Virus record (IMG/VR): IMGVR_UViG_3300020392_000092
Span: 1-22,363 of that record
Source: a virus
DNA: 22,363 nt
Strand: one strand, 5' to 3'
The first letter of the stretch is position 1. The number at the start of each line of letters is the position of its first letter. The notes beneath the pieces are model-generated. The model saw nothing but the letters and a program-made list of their open reading frames with translations. It had not been told where the DNA came from and made no database searches. The translations under genes and the position numbers were made by a program. Below are positions 1 to 7,415 of the stretch, piece by piece.

Positions 1-2
1 TA

Positions 3-488
3 CACGAAATAGATATATCTACCAAACAATATAAGAAGACAATATTTGATTCCGAGGCACAGAAACTAATGCGCCTTAATCGTAATCCTATTAATGTATA
101 TAATGAAAGCACTAAGATAAAGGCACTTCCTTTGAATGAACATAAGGACGCCAAGAATTACTTTATATCTAAGAATAGTAAACAGTATAATGGAAACAAT
201 TATTATAGTCAATCCGATATACAACTACAAAAGGCACAGGCGCAGAAACATTTATTAGAACAAAACACATTACAGATTCAGGTGCCAGGTAACTTTGATC
301 TCAGTGCAGGTAATAAAATACATCTAAACGTCTATCGTCAAAAGCCTGACGCAGATGGTAGTGGTATTGATAAGGCACTCAGTGGTATATATTTAGTCAC
401 AGAGATCGCGCATACCTTTGAGGAAGGCTATTTTATGGACCTTGTAATACAGAAAGATTCAGGAGAATTAATATATGATACTAAATAA
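3..488 (+). CDS. Baseplate hub protein, gp27/gpD-like, C-terminal part (5' end outside window)
   Basis: The reading frame is open from base 3 through the ATG at 69, so the gene enters from the left and that ATG is internal. About 161 residues are visible. The last part (from about base 270) has a beta-rich layout: a segment reading QVPGNFDLSAGNKIHL, then GIYLVTEIAHTF and a KDSGE end. This is the pattern at the C-terminal end of the gp27/P2 gpD/VgrG hub fold, where a barrel domain forms the ring that carries the spike. The stretch before it is rich in Lys, Asn and Gln and looks like a linker. The stop overlaps the start of gp5 by 14 bases, which fits translational coupling of hub and spike. 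In T4, gp27 and gp5 form one complex. The family call is from motif memory, and another hub-associated protein is possible. Confidence 0.66.
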   Translation, partial: HEIDISTKQYKKTIFDSEAQKLMRLNRNPINVYNESTKIKALPLNEHKDAKNYFISKNSKQYNGNNYYSQSDIQLQKAQAQKHLLEQNTLQIQVPGNFDLSAGNKIHLNVYRQKPDADGSGIDKALSGIYLVTEIAHTFEEGYFMDLVIQKDSGELIYDTK

Positions 489-1194
489 TGATCAATTTGT
501 AGGTGGCCACTTCTGTTGGTTCACAGGCATTGTAGAGGATATAGTAGATCCCGACGGTCTAGACCGTGTGAGAGTCAGAGCCATAGGATACCATTCGGAC
601 AATAAAGGAGAGGTTCCTACGGCGTCTCTGCCGTTGGCGACTGTGATGGGATCAACGCTTAACGCTGGCCATAAAGGTGTTGGCTCAAACCATCAGCTAG
701 TAATAGGGTCATGGGTTATCGGATTTTTTAGGGATGGTTCTAGCGCTCAGGATCCAGTTATATTAGGAACGATTGCTTCCTCACAACCAGATGGCACATT
801 AGATATGCCACCAGAAGCTCAGGCGAATCCAAATAATAATAAAGTATATCGTTCTGAAGGAGGGCATGTTGTTGAGTTTGATAATACGCTTAACGCCAGC
901 CGAATAAAGGTTACTCATAATAAGGGGACTAGTATACTGATTGATGAAAAAGGAGCTGTAACGATTGATGCTAGCGAAGGAAGAGGTGTTGCTCCTGGCG
1001 CGCCTGTAATCACATTAATAGGTAACACAAAGATAGATGGAACGCTACATGTTGAGAAAACAATAACCTCGGATGCACATATAATAGCAGAGTTAGATGG
1101 CGATTCAGTTAATTTAGTAACACATAAACATGATACAAAACTGGTACAAGCTGGCGATAGTACAATCACATCTGAAAAACCAAATCCTTCTTAA
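475..1194 (+). CDS. gp5: Baseplate central spike protein gp5/gpV-like, without lysozyme domain
   Basis: The 239-residue protein has an N-terminal OB-fold domain (about residues 12-102; TGIVEDIVDPDGLDRVRVRA near its start, then HQLVIGSWVIGFFRDGSSAQDPVILG). The C-terminal part (about 123-210) consists of short beta repeats (GGHVVEFDNT, ILIDEKGAVTID, PVITLIGNTKIDGTLHV) that would form a trimeric beta-helix needle. T4 gp5 is much longer and carries a lysozyme between these parts. Here the OB domain runs almost directly into the needle, as in P2 gpV. An H-K-H motif at residues 217-219 matches the metal-binding apex of gpV-type spikes. The ATG at 475 has an AGGAG at 461-465. The gene overlaps its upstream neighbour, the likely hub, by 14 bases. 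Expected role: trimeric puncturing tip at the centre of the baseplate. Confidence 0.9.
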   Translation: MILNNDQFVGGHFCWFTGIVEDIVDPDGLDRVRVRAIGYHSDNKGEVPTASLPLATVMGSTLNAGHKGVGSNHQLVIGSWVIGFFRDGSSAQDPVILGTIASSQPDGTLDMPPEAQANPNNNKVYRSEGGHVVEFDNTLNASRIKVTHNKGTSILIDEKGAVTIDASEGRGVAPGAPVITLIGNTKIDGTLHVEKTITSDAHIIAELDGDSVNLVTHKHDTKLVQAGDSTITSEKPNPS

Positions 1195-1216
1195 CGCTAG
1201 CTAGCTTGCTCGTTAA
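1191..1216 (+). other. Hairpin at the end of gp5
   Basis: TTAACG (1191-1196) and CGTTAA (1211-1216) are perfect inverted repeats, and inner AGC/GCT bases can extend the stem past a two-base bulge. The hairpin overlaps the gp5 stop codon. No clear run of T follows on the + strand; a short TTTT is seen about ten bases on. It could be a weak terminator or an RNA-stabilising end between the gp5 and gp25 transcripts. Confidence 0.35.
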
Positions 1217-1271
1217 TATGGCTTTTCGGAAAAAAATCTCGCTGGAAATTTTTAACTACCAACCTTTTGTA

Positions 1272-1279
1272 TATAAATA
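1272..1279 (+). promoter_or_regulatory. Candidate T4-type late promoter (TATAAATA) before gp25
   Basis: The exact T4 late promoter core TATAAATA lies six bases before the likely gp25 ATG at 1285, in one of the few real intergenic gaps of the window. Transcription from such a box normally starts a few bases downstream, which would give a transcript with almost no leader. In AT-rich DNA this octamer turns up by chance a few times per 20 kb, so position is the main support. Confidence 0.5.
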
Positions 1280-1284
1280 GATAT

Positions 1285-1734
1285 ATGGCTATAAATAATA
1301 AATCAGATTTAAGCAGAAGTAAAAAAGGAAGTCGTATTTCGCAAGTGGCTCGTAAAGTAGAGTTTCGCGATCTCGATTTAACATTAAAGTTACATCCTAT
1401 TCGTAATGATATCGTTCCACTGAAAGATGATAACGCTGTGAGAAACGCGCTAAAGAATCTCGTTCTCACTAACTTTTTTGAGCGACCTTTTCAGCCCTCG
1501 CTCGGTGCTAATTTGCGCGGCACTCTTTTTGAGCCTGCAGACGCAATGACCAAGTTAGCCATTAAGGATAATATCGAGCGTGTGGTGTCAGCAGAGGAAC
1601 CAAGAGTTCGCCTTCTCGATATTAATATCGTCGACATCACAGAAAGAAATGCGTATCGCGTAACGCTAAAATATCTCATTAAGGAGAGTAATAGAGAACA
1701 AGATGTAGAAATAATTCTACGCAGAATAAGGTAA
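1285..1734 (+). CDS. gp25: Baseplate wedge protein gp25 (TssE/gp25 family)
   Basis: This 149-residue protein matches the small gp25/TssE/P2 gpW family (T4 gp25 is about 132 residues). The family's EPR motif is present at residues 105-107 (AEEPRVRLLD). Before it come LHPIRNDI, a helix containing AVRNALKNLVLTN, the stretch ERPFQPSLGANLRGTLFEP, and a helix before the EPR. The basic N-terminus (about residues 7-25, K/R rich) is an extension. gp25 sits at the wedge/sheath junction and provides a sheath-like handshake strand that starts sheath polymerisation. I chose ATG 1285 over the in-frame TTG at 1267 because the residues between read through the TATAAATA box; neither start has a visible ribosome binding site. 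gp6 follows after five bases. Arginine codons are 10 of 17 CGN, unlike the genes further downstream. Confidence 0.94.
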   Translation: MAINNKSDLSRSKKGSRISQVARKVEFRDLDLTLKLHPIRNDIVPLKDDNAVRNALKNLVLTNFFERPFQPSLGANLRGTLFEPADAMTKLAIKDNIERVVSAEEPRVRLLDINIVDITERNAYRVTLKYLIKESNREQDVEIILRRIR

Positions 1735-1739
1735 AGACC

Positions 1740-3602
1740 ATGGCGACAAATTTAAATGTAACAGAATTAGACTTCGATCAAATTAAAAGAAATCTAAAAA
1801 ACTTTCTTAAACAACAAACAGAGTTTACTGACCACGACTTCGAGGGCTCAGGATTAAATGTATTACTAGATGTATTAGCATATAATACTCACTATAACGC
1901 AATGAACGCTCACTACAGTTTAAACGAAGCGTTTCTTGACTCAGCTCAAATACGAGGCAATGTCGTCACTCGTGCTAAGCTATTAGGTTATACTCCTCGT
2001 TCTATTCTTTCTGCAAGAGCATCAATTAATTTAGTTGTTGACATGGCTGGTGAGAATGCTGCAACACAAGGCGCGACTACTTCGTTAGTACTACCGCGTG
2101 GAACTAAATTTACAACAGTCGCAAACGGTGAAGAGTTTGACTTCGTTAATTTAGAAAATGTGACAGGTGTTAAGTCAGGTAATAAGTTTACATTCTCTAA
2201 TGTGGCAATTGCTGAAGGTACATATAAGACATTACTATATAGAGTCGATAACGATATTGAATCACAGAAGTTTCAGTTAGGCGATGTTGATGCAGATACA
2301 TCTACACTCAGAGTCAGAGTACAACAGAACGAACAATCAGTATCACACGAAGTATATACAAAGTTTGAATCGTTACTTAATGTAGATTCTAATTCGCGTA
2401 TCTATTACTTACAAGAGAATCCTTCCGAGCTATTTGAAATATATTTCGGCGATGGTGTTATCGGTAAGAAGCCAGTTAATAATAATATTGTAACTCTCGA
2501 TTATGTATTCTCAAAAGGTGAAGAAGCAAACGGTGCAGATTCTTTCAATATTGCATCAACACTTAGTGGATTAGTTAATAGTACATACACAGTCACAGTA
2601 GTCACAGCAGCCGCAGGTGGAACCGAAAAGGAAACAATGGAATCAATAAGATTCAACGCACCACTTACATTCACATCACAAAACAGAGCTGTGACATCAG
2701 ACGATTATCGTGGTATTATATTAAAGAACTTTGCTAACATTAGTTCAATATCAACTTGGGGTGGAGAAGATAATGACCCTGTTGATTTTGGTAGAGTCTA
2801 TATTAGTATTAAACCATTAACTGCTGATGTATTAACAGCAGAAGAAAAGTCACAGATTAAAGACAACGTATTAAAAGGTAAGAACATTGTATCAGTTACT
2901 CCAGAGATAGTTGACCCTGCATTTACTAATTTAGAATTAGATGTATTTGTCAAGTATAATCCAAACTTAACTGACAGAAGCTCAGTTGATTTAGAAACTT
3001 TAATAAAGGATGTCATTGCAGATTATAACTTTAATAACTTAAATAAATTTGATGGTGTATTTAGACATTCGCAATTAACAAGAGCTATCGATGCAAGTGA
3101 CCCAGCTATTTTAAATAGTACAGTGCGACCATTTATGTTCCAAAGCATATCAGCAAAAGCAACTGCAGCAGATAACGATCACTCACTTATATTTGCAGCA
3201 CCATTCTATCAAGCTGGAAACTCAACAGACTTTATATTAACATCAACTTCATTTAAAATAAATGGCGTTGATCATTTCTTTGGTGATGTTCCAATTGATG
3301 GCTCATCAGAAAGAAAGATTATTATATACAAAGTAGAAGATGATGTAAACATTACTGTAGAAAAAGATGTAGGAAGAATAGATGTATCTAAGGGAACACT
3401 TAATGTAAAAGGATTCTCTATTGATTCAGATACAACAATTACATTAACACTTACACCAAATAGTTTAGACATTGCACCAAAAAGAAATCAATTGCTTTCA
3501 ATAGATCCTGCTAAAGTATCAGTAACTCCACAAGTAGATACGATTACAACAAGAGGTTCTTCTGGATCAATTGATTACACAGTTAATTCAAGGTTAAGAT
3601 AA
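1740..3602 (+). CDS. gp6: Baseplate wedge protein gp6 (Baseplate J-like)
   Basis: The 620-residue protein is close to T4 gp6 in length (660). The N-terminal third has the conserved pattern LNVLLDVLAYNTHYNAMNAH followed by LNEAFLDSAQIRGNVVTRAK (from about residue 39 to 80) and LGYTPRS, typical of gp6 in marine T4-like phages. A Baseplate_J signature FGDGVIG lies at residues 236-242. The middle part (NAPLTFTSQNRAVTSDDYRG) continues the Baseplate J fold. gp6 forms a dimer that clamps the gp7-type protein and closes the inner ring of the baseplate, which is the switch for sheath contraction. The ATG at 1740 follows gp25 by five bases, with AAGG at 1728-1731 as a likely ribosome site overlapping the gp25 stop. 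Arginine codon use drifts from mixed CGN/AGA at the start to almost all AGA at the end. Confidence 0.95.
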   Translation: MATNLNVTELDFDQIKRNLKNFLKQQTEFTDHDFEGSGLNVLLDVLAYNTHYNAMNAHYSLNEAFLDSAQIRGNVVTRAKLLGYTPRSILSARASINLVVDMAGENAATQGATTSLVLPRGTKFTTVANGEEFDFVNLENVTGVKSGNKFTFSNVAIAEGTYKTLLYRVDNDIESQKFQLGDVDADTSTLRVRVQQNEQSVSHEVYTKFESLLNVDSNSRIYYLQENPSELFEIYFGDGVIGKKPVNNNIVTLDYVFSKGEEANGADSFNIASTLSGLVNSTYTVTVVTAAAGGTEKETMESIRFNAPLTFTSQNRAVTSDDYRGIILKNFANISSISTWGGEDNDPVDFGRVYISIKPLTADVLTAEEKSQIKDNVLKGKNIVSVTPEIVDPAFTNLELDVFVKYNPNLTDRSSVDLETLIKDVIADYNFNNLNKFDGVFRHSQLTRAIDASDPAILNSTVRPFMFQSISAKATAADNDHSLIFAAPFYQAGNSTDFILTSTSFKINGVDHFFGDVPIDGSSERKIIIYKVEDDVNITVEKDVGRIDVSKGTLNVKGFSIDSDTTITLTLTPNSLDIAPKRNQLLSIDPAKVSVTPQVDTITTRGSSGSIDYTVNSRLR

Positions 3603-3603
3603 T

Positions 3604-5964
3604 ATGGGAGATTTTAGTTCACCAGGATATATTGAATCAGTAGGTTCTACCAAGAGAAAGACAAAAGAGGATATCTCATTTGAGAATTTAATTCCTTCTG
3701 AAATACTTGCTTCTGTTGGCGATGGTGGAATAAAAGATTTATTAAAAAGATATTATGAGTTCATGAATATGGACGAATTTCTTTATGATGAAGCTTTAAC
3801 ATTTACTGATATCGTACTAAATGGCCAAGCACAATTTAGAATATCAGATCCAGACAATAGTAACACAGAATTTTTCCAGGACTTCAACTTTGCTAATAGT
3901 ACATTAAAAGATGCAAATGGTGCAGCAATAACACAAGTAAAAAATGCTGATGGCAATTTAGAAACATTACAAAATAATGCTGCATTTATTACTATTTCAA
4001 ATGGTAATGAATTACCTGGCTCATTAGCTAATTCAACTAATCCATTAGGTAAGACATATACTATTACTGGATTACAAGATTATAATAACACATCTATCAC
4101 ATTAAGTACATCCATTAAACATTTTGTTGGGCCTGGTCCATCGTATGTGCTTAACGCTATCGAAGAAGCAATGGATATAGATCAGAATACTAGTAACTAC
4201 CTTGAGTTAATGCAGAAGGAAATCGCACAAGCTATTCCAAAAGATCTTACTACAAATAAAAGACAGCTCTATAAAAAGATAGTTGACTTCTATAAACTCA
4301 GAGGTTCAGACGATTCAGTAGATGTATTCTTTAGATTATTATTCGATGATGAAGTAGAAGTTGAGTATCCATTTGACTTTACATTAAAACCATCTGCAGG
4401 TGACTGGAGTTCTGATACAAATCAATTCATATCAACATCTGGGTTTACATCAGAAAAGAAAATAAGATTACATGATTCTAATAGATATCAAAAATATTCT
4501 TATGTTGTAAAGACTGGCCAGAATGTATCTACATGGGAAAATGTATTTAGTAAATTAGTTCATCCAGCTGGCTTTGTATTCTTTGGAGAGATTCTATTAT
4601 TACTAAACTTATTAAGAAGTGCAAATGGTGATAATACAAGAAGCACAACTTATCAATATAATGGACAGATTAGTACAGGTTATGGTGGACAAGTATTTGA
4701 TCCACCAAGATTTATAAAAGGAAAAGCCGCATTAAATACAGTTGGAGGATTTGGTAATGCAGTAACAGATGCTAAGGAAGTCGCCGCTGTTAATGCTACT
4801 GATGATTCTATTAATGATGGTAATATATTCCAGGTAATTAAAACATATCCAAGAACTAATAGACTTACTAAATCTTCAATGCCAGGATTACAGCCAGGCG
4901 TAATTGGAGTTGAAGATATTCCATTACTTGTAGAAAGTTTTGTTTCTTTATTCTTACCAGAGGCAAGAGCCAAAGTACATAAGAATGCTGTTGTATCTAT
5001 TTCGGTAGGAACAGTAGCACCCAATGTAGGAAAGATAACTAATATTGAAGTTGTCAGAAAAGGTTATGGATATTCATCAGCACCTGCAATTACAATTACA
5101 GGCGATGGTAGTAATGCAACTGCAACTGCTGTATTAAATTCAGAAGGTGAAGTTGAGTCGGTCACAATTAATAATGCAGGCAGTGGATATACACAAGGAG
5201 CAACTTCTGTTGCAATCGGTACTAATGCTAACGACGGTAAACTATCTAGGATAAATACTAATTTAATATCTGGTACCAGTGGATTATTATCTAAAGATTT
5301 TAGAAGAGCACCATCTATTGTATTAGGTGCACCAACAGCTGTAGATAATAATGGTAATTTACTTGGAACAAATGTACAGGCTACAGCTAAATTTAATTTA
5401 GTTGCTACATCAGTAAATGGCGTGGAAATGCTAAACAGAGGAAGTGGTTACACTAACTCTAATCCACCTACTGTTACATTTGCTGCTCCGTCTAGTGGAG
5501 TAACTGCAGAAGGTTTAGCAATAATAAATCCTCAGGGACAGATAGATGCAATCAGAGTTTATAAACCTGGATCAGGATATACTGAACCACCGGCTATAAC
5601 TATATCGGGTGGATCTGGTTCTGGAGCAACTACTAAAGTGTATTTAACACCAAGTAAAATATCAGGCGTATCTATTACAAATGTTGGTAATGGATATGTG
5701 TCAGACCCTAGGGTAACTCTTGGCTCTAATGCAGTAGCAGAAAAAAGAGCTAAGGATACATTAATGCATTTAGTGATACATTTAAACAACATAAATAGAA
5801 CTAACAACAATTATTTTAACTTAAAAGGAGACAGCTTTTATAATTCGGCTAAACGGTTTAATAGTAATCAAAGAATTGACCTAATAGGTTCACAAACCAT
5901 TGAAACTATCAACCAAAACTTTATAAATAGATATAACACTAGCAGTTTTATAGAAATAGATTAA
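3604..5964 (+). CDS. Probable baseplate wedge protein, gp7/gpI-like, with C-terminal G-S-G-Y repeat region
   Basis: The 786-residue protein directly follows gp6 (one base between stop and ATG), the place of gene 7 in T4 and of gpI after gpJ in P2. Residues 229-256 read FYKLRGSDDSVDVFFRLLF, then acidic DDEVEVEYP. This resembles the helix and turn of P2 gpI-type tail proteins, which are thought to share a core with the T4 gp7 N-terminus. The N-terminus is helical (LKRYYEFMN near residue 50), followed by a beta-rich insert (about 85-180). Residues about 480-710 carry five turns centred on Tyr 490, 529, 616, 659 and 698, each after a Gly-X-Gly-like motif, with 39-43 residues between most neighbours. 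T4 gp7 is longer (1032). Expected role: third chain of the wedge heterotrimer with two gp6. The functional call rests on synteny and one motif. Confidence 0.66.
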   Translation: MGDFSSPGYIESVGSTKRKTKEDISFENLIPSEILASVGDGGIKDLLKRYYEFMNMDEFLYDEALTFTDIVLNGQAQFRISDPDNSNTEFFQDFNFANSTLKDANGAAITQVKNADGNLETLQNNAAFITISNGNELPGSLANSTNPLGKTYTITGLQDYNNTSITLSTSIKHFVGPGPSYVLNAIEEAMDIDQNTSNYLELMQKEIAQAIPKDLTTNKRQLYKKIVDFYKLRGSDDSVDVFFRLLFDDEVEVEYPFDFTLKPSAGDWSSDTNQFISTSGFTSEKKIRLHDSNRYQKYSYVVKTGQNVSTWENVFSKLVHPAGFVFFGEILLLLNLLRSANGDNTRSTTYQYNGQISTGYGGQVFDPPRFIKGKAALNTVGGFGNAVTDAKEVAAVNATDDSINDGNIFQVIKTYPRTNRLTKSSMPGLQPGVIGVEDIPLLVESFVSLFLPEARAKVHKNAVVSISVGTVAPNVGKITNIEVVRKGYGYSSAPAITITGDGSNATATAVLNSEGEVESVTINNAGSGYTQGATSVAIGTNANDGKLSRINTNLISGTSGLLSKDFRRAPSIVLGAPTAVDNNGNLLGTNVQATAKFNLVATSVNGVEMLNRGSGYTNSNPPTVTFAAPSSGVTAEGLAIINPQGQIDAIRVYKPGSGYTEPPAITISGGSGSGATTKVYLTPSKISGVSITNVGNGYVSDPRVTLGSNAVAEKRAKDTLMHLVIHLNNINRTNNNYFNLKGDSFYNSAKRFNSNQRIDLIGSQTIETINQNFINRYNTSSFIEID
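5026..5732 (+). repeat. Five G-S-G-Y repeats inside the gp7-like protein
   Basis: In-frame repeats in which a turn such as KGYGYSSAP, AGSGYTQ, RGSGYTNS, PGSGYTEPP or VGNGYVSDP is followed by a beta strand (AITITGDGS, PAITISGGS, RVTLGS) and a variable strand. The key Tyr residues are 490, 529, 616, 659 and 698 of the protein, spaced 39, 87, 43 and 39, so one unit between 529 and 616 has probably diverged or been lengthened. Copies are similar in protein but not identical in DNA, so they are old repeats rather than recent duplications. Confidence 0.8.
5922..5929 (+). promoter_or_regulatory. Candidate late promoter (TATAAATA) before gp8
   Basis: An exact TATAAATA lies inside the last codons of the gp7-like gene, 48 bases before the gp8 ATG. 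The 14 bases starting here (TATAAATAGATATA) are the same as those starting at 1272 before gp25. A start a few bases downstream would give gp8 a leader of about 40 bases containing the AGGA at 5966-5969. Chance occurrence is possible in DNA this AT-rich. Confidence 0.45.
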
Positions 5965-5976
5965 TAGGATTTAGAT

Positions 5977-7389
5977 ATGGCAGCAATAATAACAACACCA
6001 TTTAGAGTTCTCAATGCAGAGAACTTTAAAGAAGATGTAGGTTCATCTTCAGTTTATCTTGGTATAGGAAAATCAGATGTATGGTCGACGAATAGTTCAG
6101 ACCTAACCGATACTATACCATTCATACCAGGCGATCATCAAGACGATATAAACGGAGCATGGTCACAAATGTTAGCATTGAAGAAGATTACCTCTTCTGA
6201 TATCTCACATGTTGTACCAAGATACGATTACGCAGACGGTGAATCATACGTCGCTTGGGATTCAAAGGATGCAGATATATATGACGAAAAGTTTTATGTT
6301 ATGACATCAGCATTTAAAGTTTACAAGTGTATTCAGAAAGGACCGGGAGCCGCGTCCAATGAACCAACACATACAAGTGCAACAATAGAACCAAACAGAA
6401 CTGACGCCGCGGCAGGTGATGGTTACAGATGGAAATACTTATACACACTAACAACTTCTGATTCAGAAAAGTTTTTAACTAAATCATTTATGCCAGTTAA
6501 AACATTGGCAATGGCACCAGCACTAGCAAGTACTGATGTCAATAAACCACAACAAGATTCACAAATAGCTTCAAGAGATCTAGCCACTGCTGCCGGTATA
6601 GAGAGATTAGTTATTGTAAATGGTGGATCTAACTATGATGCTGCTGATAACTTTACAATTAAAATAGAAGGTGATGGTACTGGAGCATCTGCAGTAGATG
6701 CTGGAGTTACAATTGTAGGCGGAGCAATAACTGCAATTGCAATGAATGCTGAAGGAACAGATTATACAAAAGCTAAAGTCACAGTAACTCATGATAATAA
6801 TTCAGGCGGAACAGCTGGTTCAGGCTGTGAAGTAAGAGCTGTATTAGCTCCTTCAACTGGACACGGAGTAGATCCAGTGAAAGAACTAGGAGCTTTCTTT
6901 ACATCAGTTAATATTCAATTAGATGGAAACGATGGAAGCGACTTTACAGTAGGAAACGATTTTAGACAAATCACATTAGTTAAAAATCCATACTCAACTG
7001 GTACAACAGTTGCAACTGCGACTACATTAAAAGCTAATAAGTATTTACAATTAGCTTCTGGCCAGAGTACATCAGGATTTGTAGTTGACCAAGTTATTCA
7101 AGGTGGATCTGGTGCTACATTAGCTAAAGCATATCTTACAGAAATAGATGACACAAACAAAAGATTATATTATTATCAAAACGATAAGACAGGATTCATG
7201 CCTTTCTTAAATAGTATGACAATTACTGGAACATTACCAAGTGGTGGTTCTGCTACATTAGCTTCATCACATATTGGTGCAGCAGAAGTAGTAGCTGGTT
7301 CTGGACAAGTTATATTCCTAGAGAATAGAGATCCAATTAGTAGATCAACAACACAAATTGAAGATATTAAGTGTATAGTAGAATTTTAA
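5977..7389 (+). CDS. gp8: Baseplate wedge protein gp8
   Basis: The 470-residue protein keeps the landmarks I recall of T4 gp8 (334 residues) in order: GKSDVWSTN (31-39; T4 GRSEPWSSN), VVPRYDY (79-85), VYKCI (115-119), GDGYRWKYLY (147-156), FRQITLVKNP (329-338), and a C-terminal VIFLENRDPI (445-454) followed by QIEDI and a short hydrophobic end. The extra length sits mainly between the WKYLY and FRQI landmarks, where residues about 205-290 hold two G-S-x-Y type repeats (Tyr 220 and 263), and between FRQI and the C-terminal motif (about 345-440). gp8 is a dimer that joins the wedge and holds the outer part of the baseplate. The ATG at 5977 has AGGA at 5966-5969 and lies 12 bases after the preceding stop. 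Confidence 0.91.
   Translation: MAAIITTPFRVLNAENFKEDVGSSSVYLGIGKSDVWSTNSSDLTDTIPFIPGDHQDDINGAWSQMLALKKITSSDISHVVPRYDYADGESYVAWDSKDADIYDEKFYVMTSAFKVYKCIQKGPGAASNEPTHTSATIEPNRTDAAAGDGYRWKYLYTLTTSDSEKFLTKSFMPVKTLAMAPALASTDVNKPQQDSQIASRDLATAAGIERLVIVNGGSNYDAADNFTIKIEGDGTGASAVDAGVTIVGGAITAIAMNAEGTDYTKAKVTVTHDNNSGGTAGSGCEVRAVLAPSTGHGVDPVKELGAFFTSVNIQLDGNDGSDFTVGNDFRQITLVKNPYSTGTTVATATTLKANKYLQLASGQSTSGFVVDQVIQGGSGATLAKAYLTEIDDTNKRLYYYQNDKTGFMPFLNSMTITGTLPSGGSATLASSHIGAAEVVAGSGQVIFLENRDPISRSTTQIEDIKCIVEF
6601..6800 (+). repeat. Two G-S-x-Y repeats inserted in gp8
   Basis: Two units, VNGGSNYDAADNFTIKIEG and AEGTDYTKAKVTVT, have turn tyrosines at residues 220 and 263, a 43-residue spacing. Both the turn and the following beta strand match the repeats in the preceding gp7-like protein. 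The units lie between conserved gp8 landmarks, so they are an addition relative to T4 gp8. Confidence 0.7.
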
Positions 7390-7415
7390 TCTATACATAA
7401 AAGAGAGAAATATAA

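Noticed and set aside
69-488. A complete 139-residue gene starting at ATG 69
   Set aside because: The frame is open without a stop to the left edge, and no ribosome site precedes the ATG, so it is the end of a longer gene.
1197-1469. Antisense 90-residue frame covering the gp25 upstream gap
   Set aside because: Most of it mirrors gp25, and the N-terminal end is inside gp25. No motif supports it over the clear sense gene.
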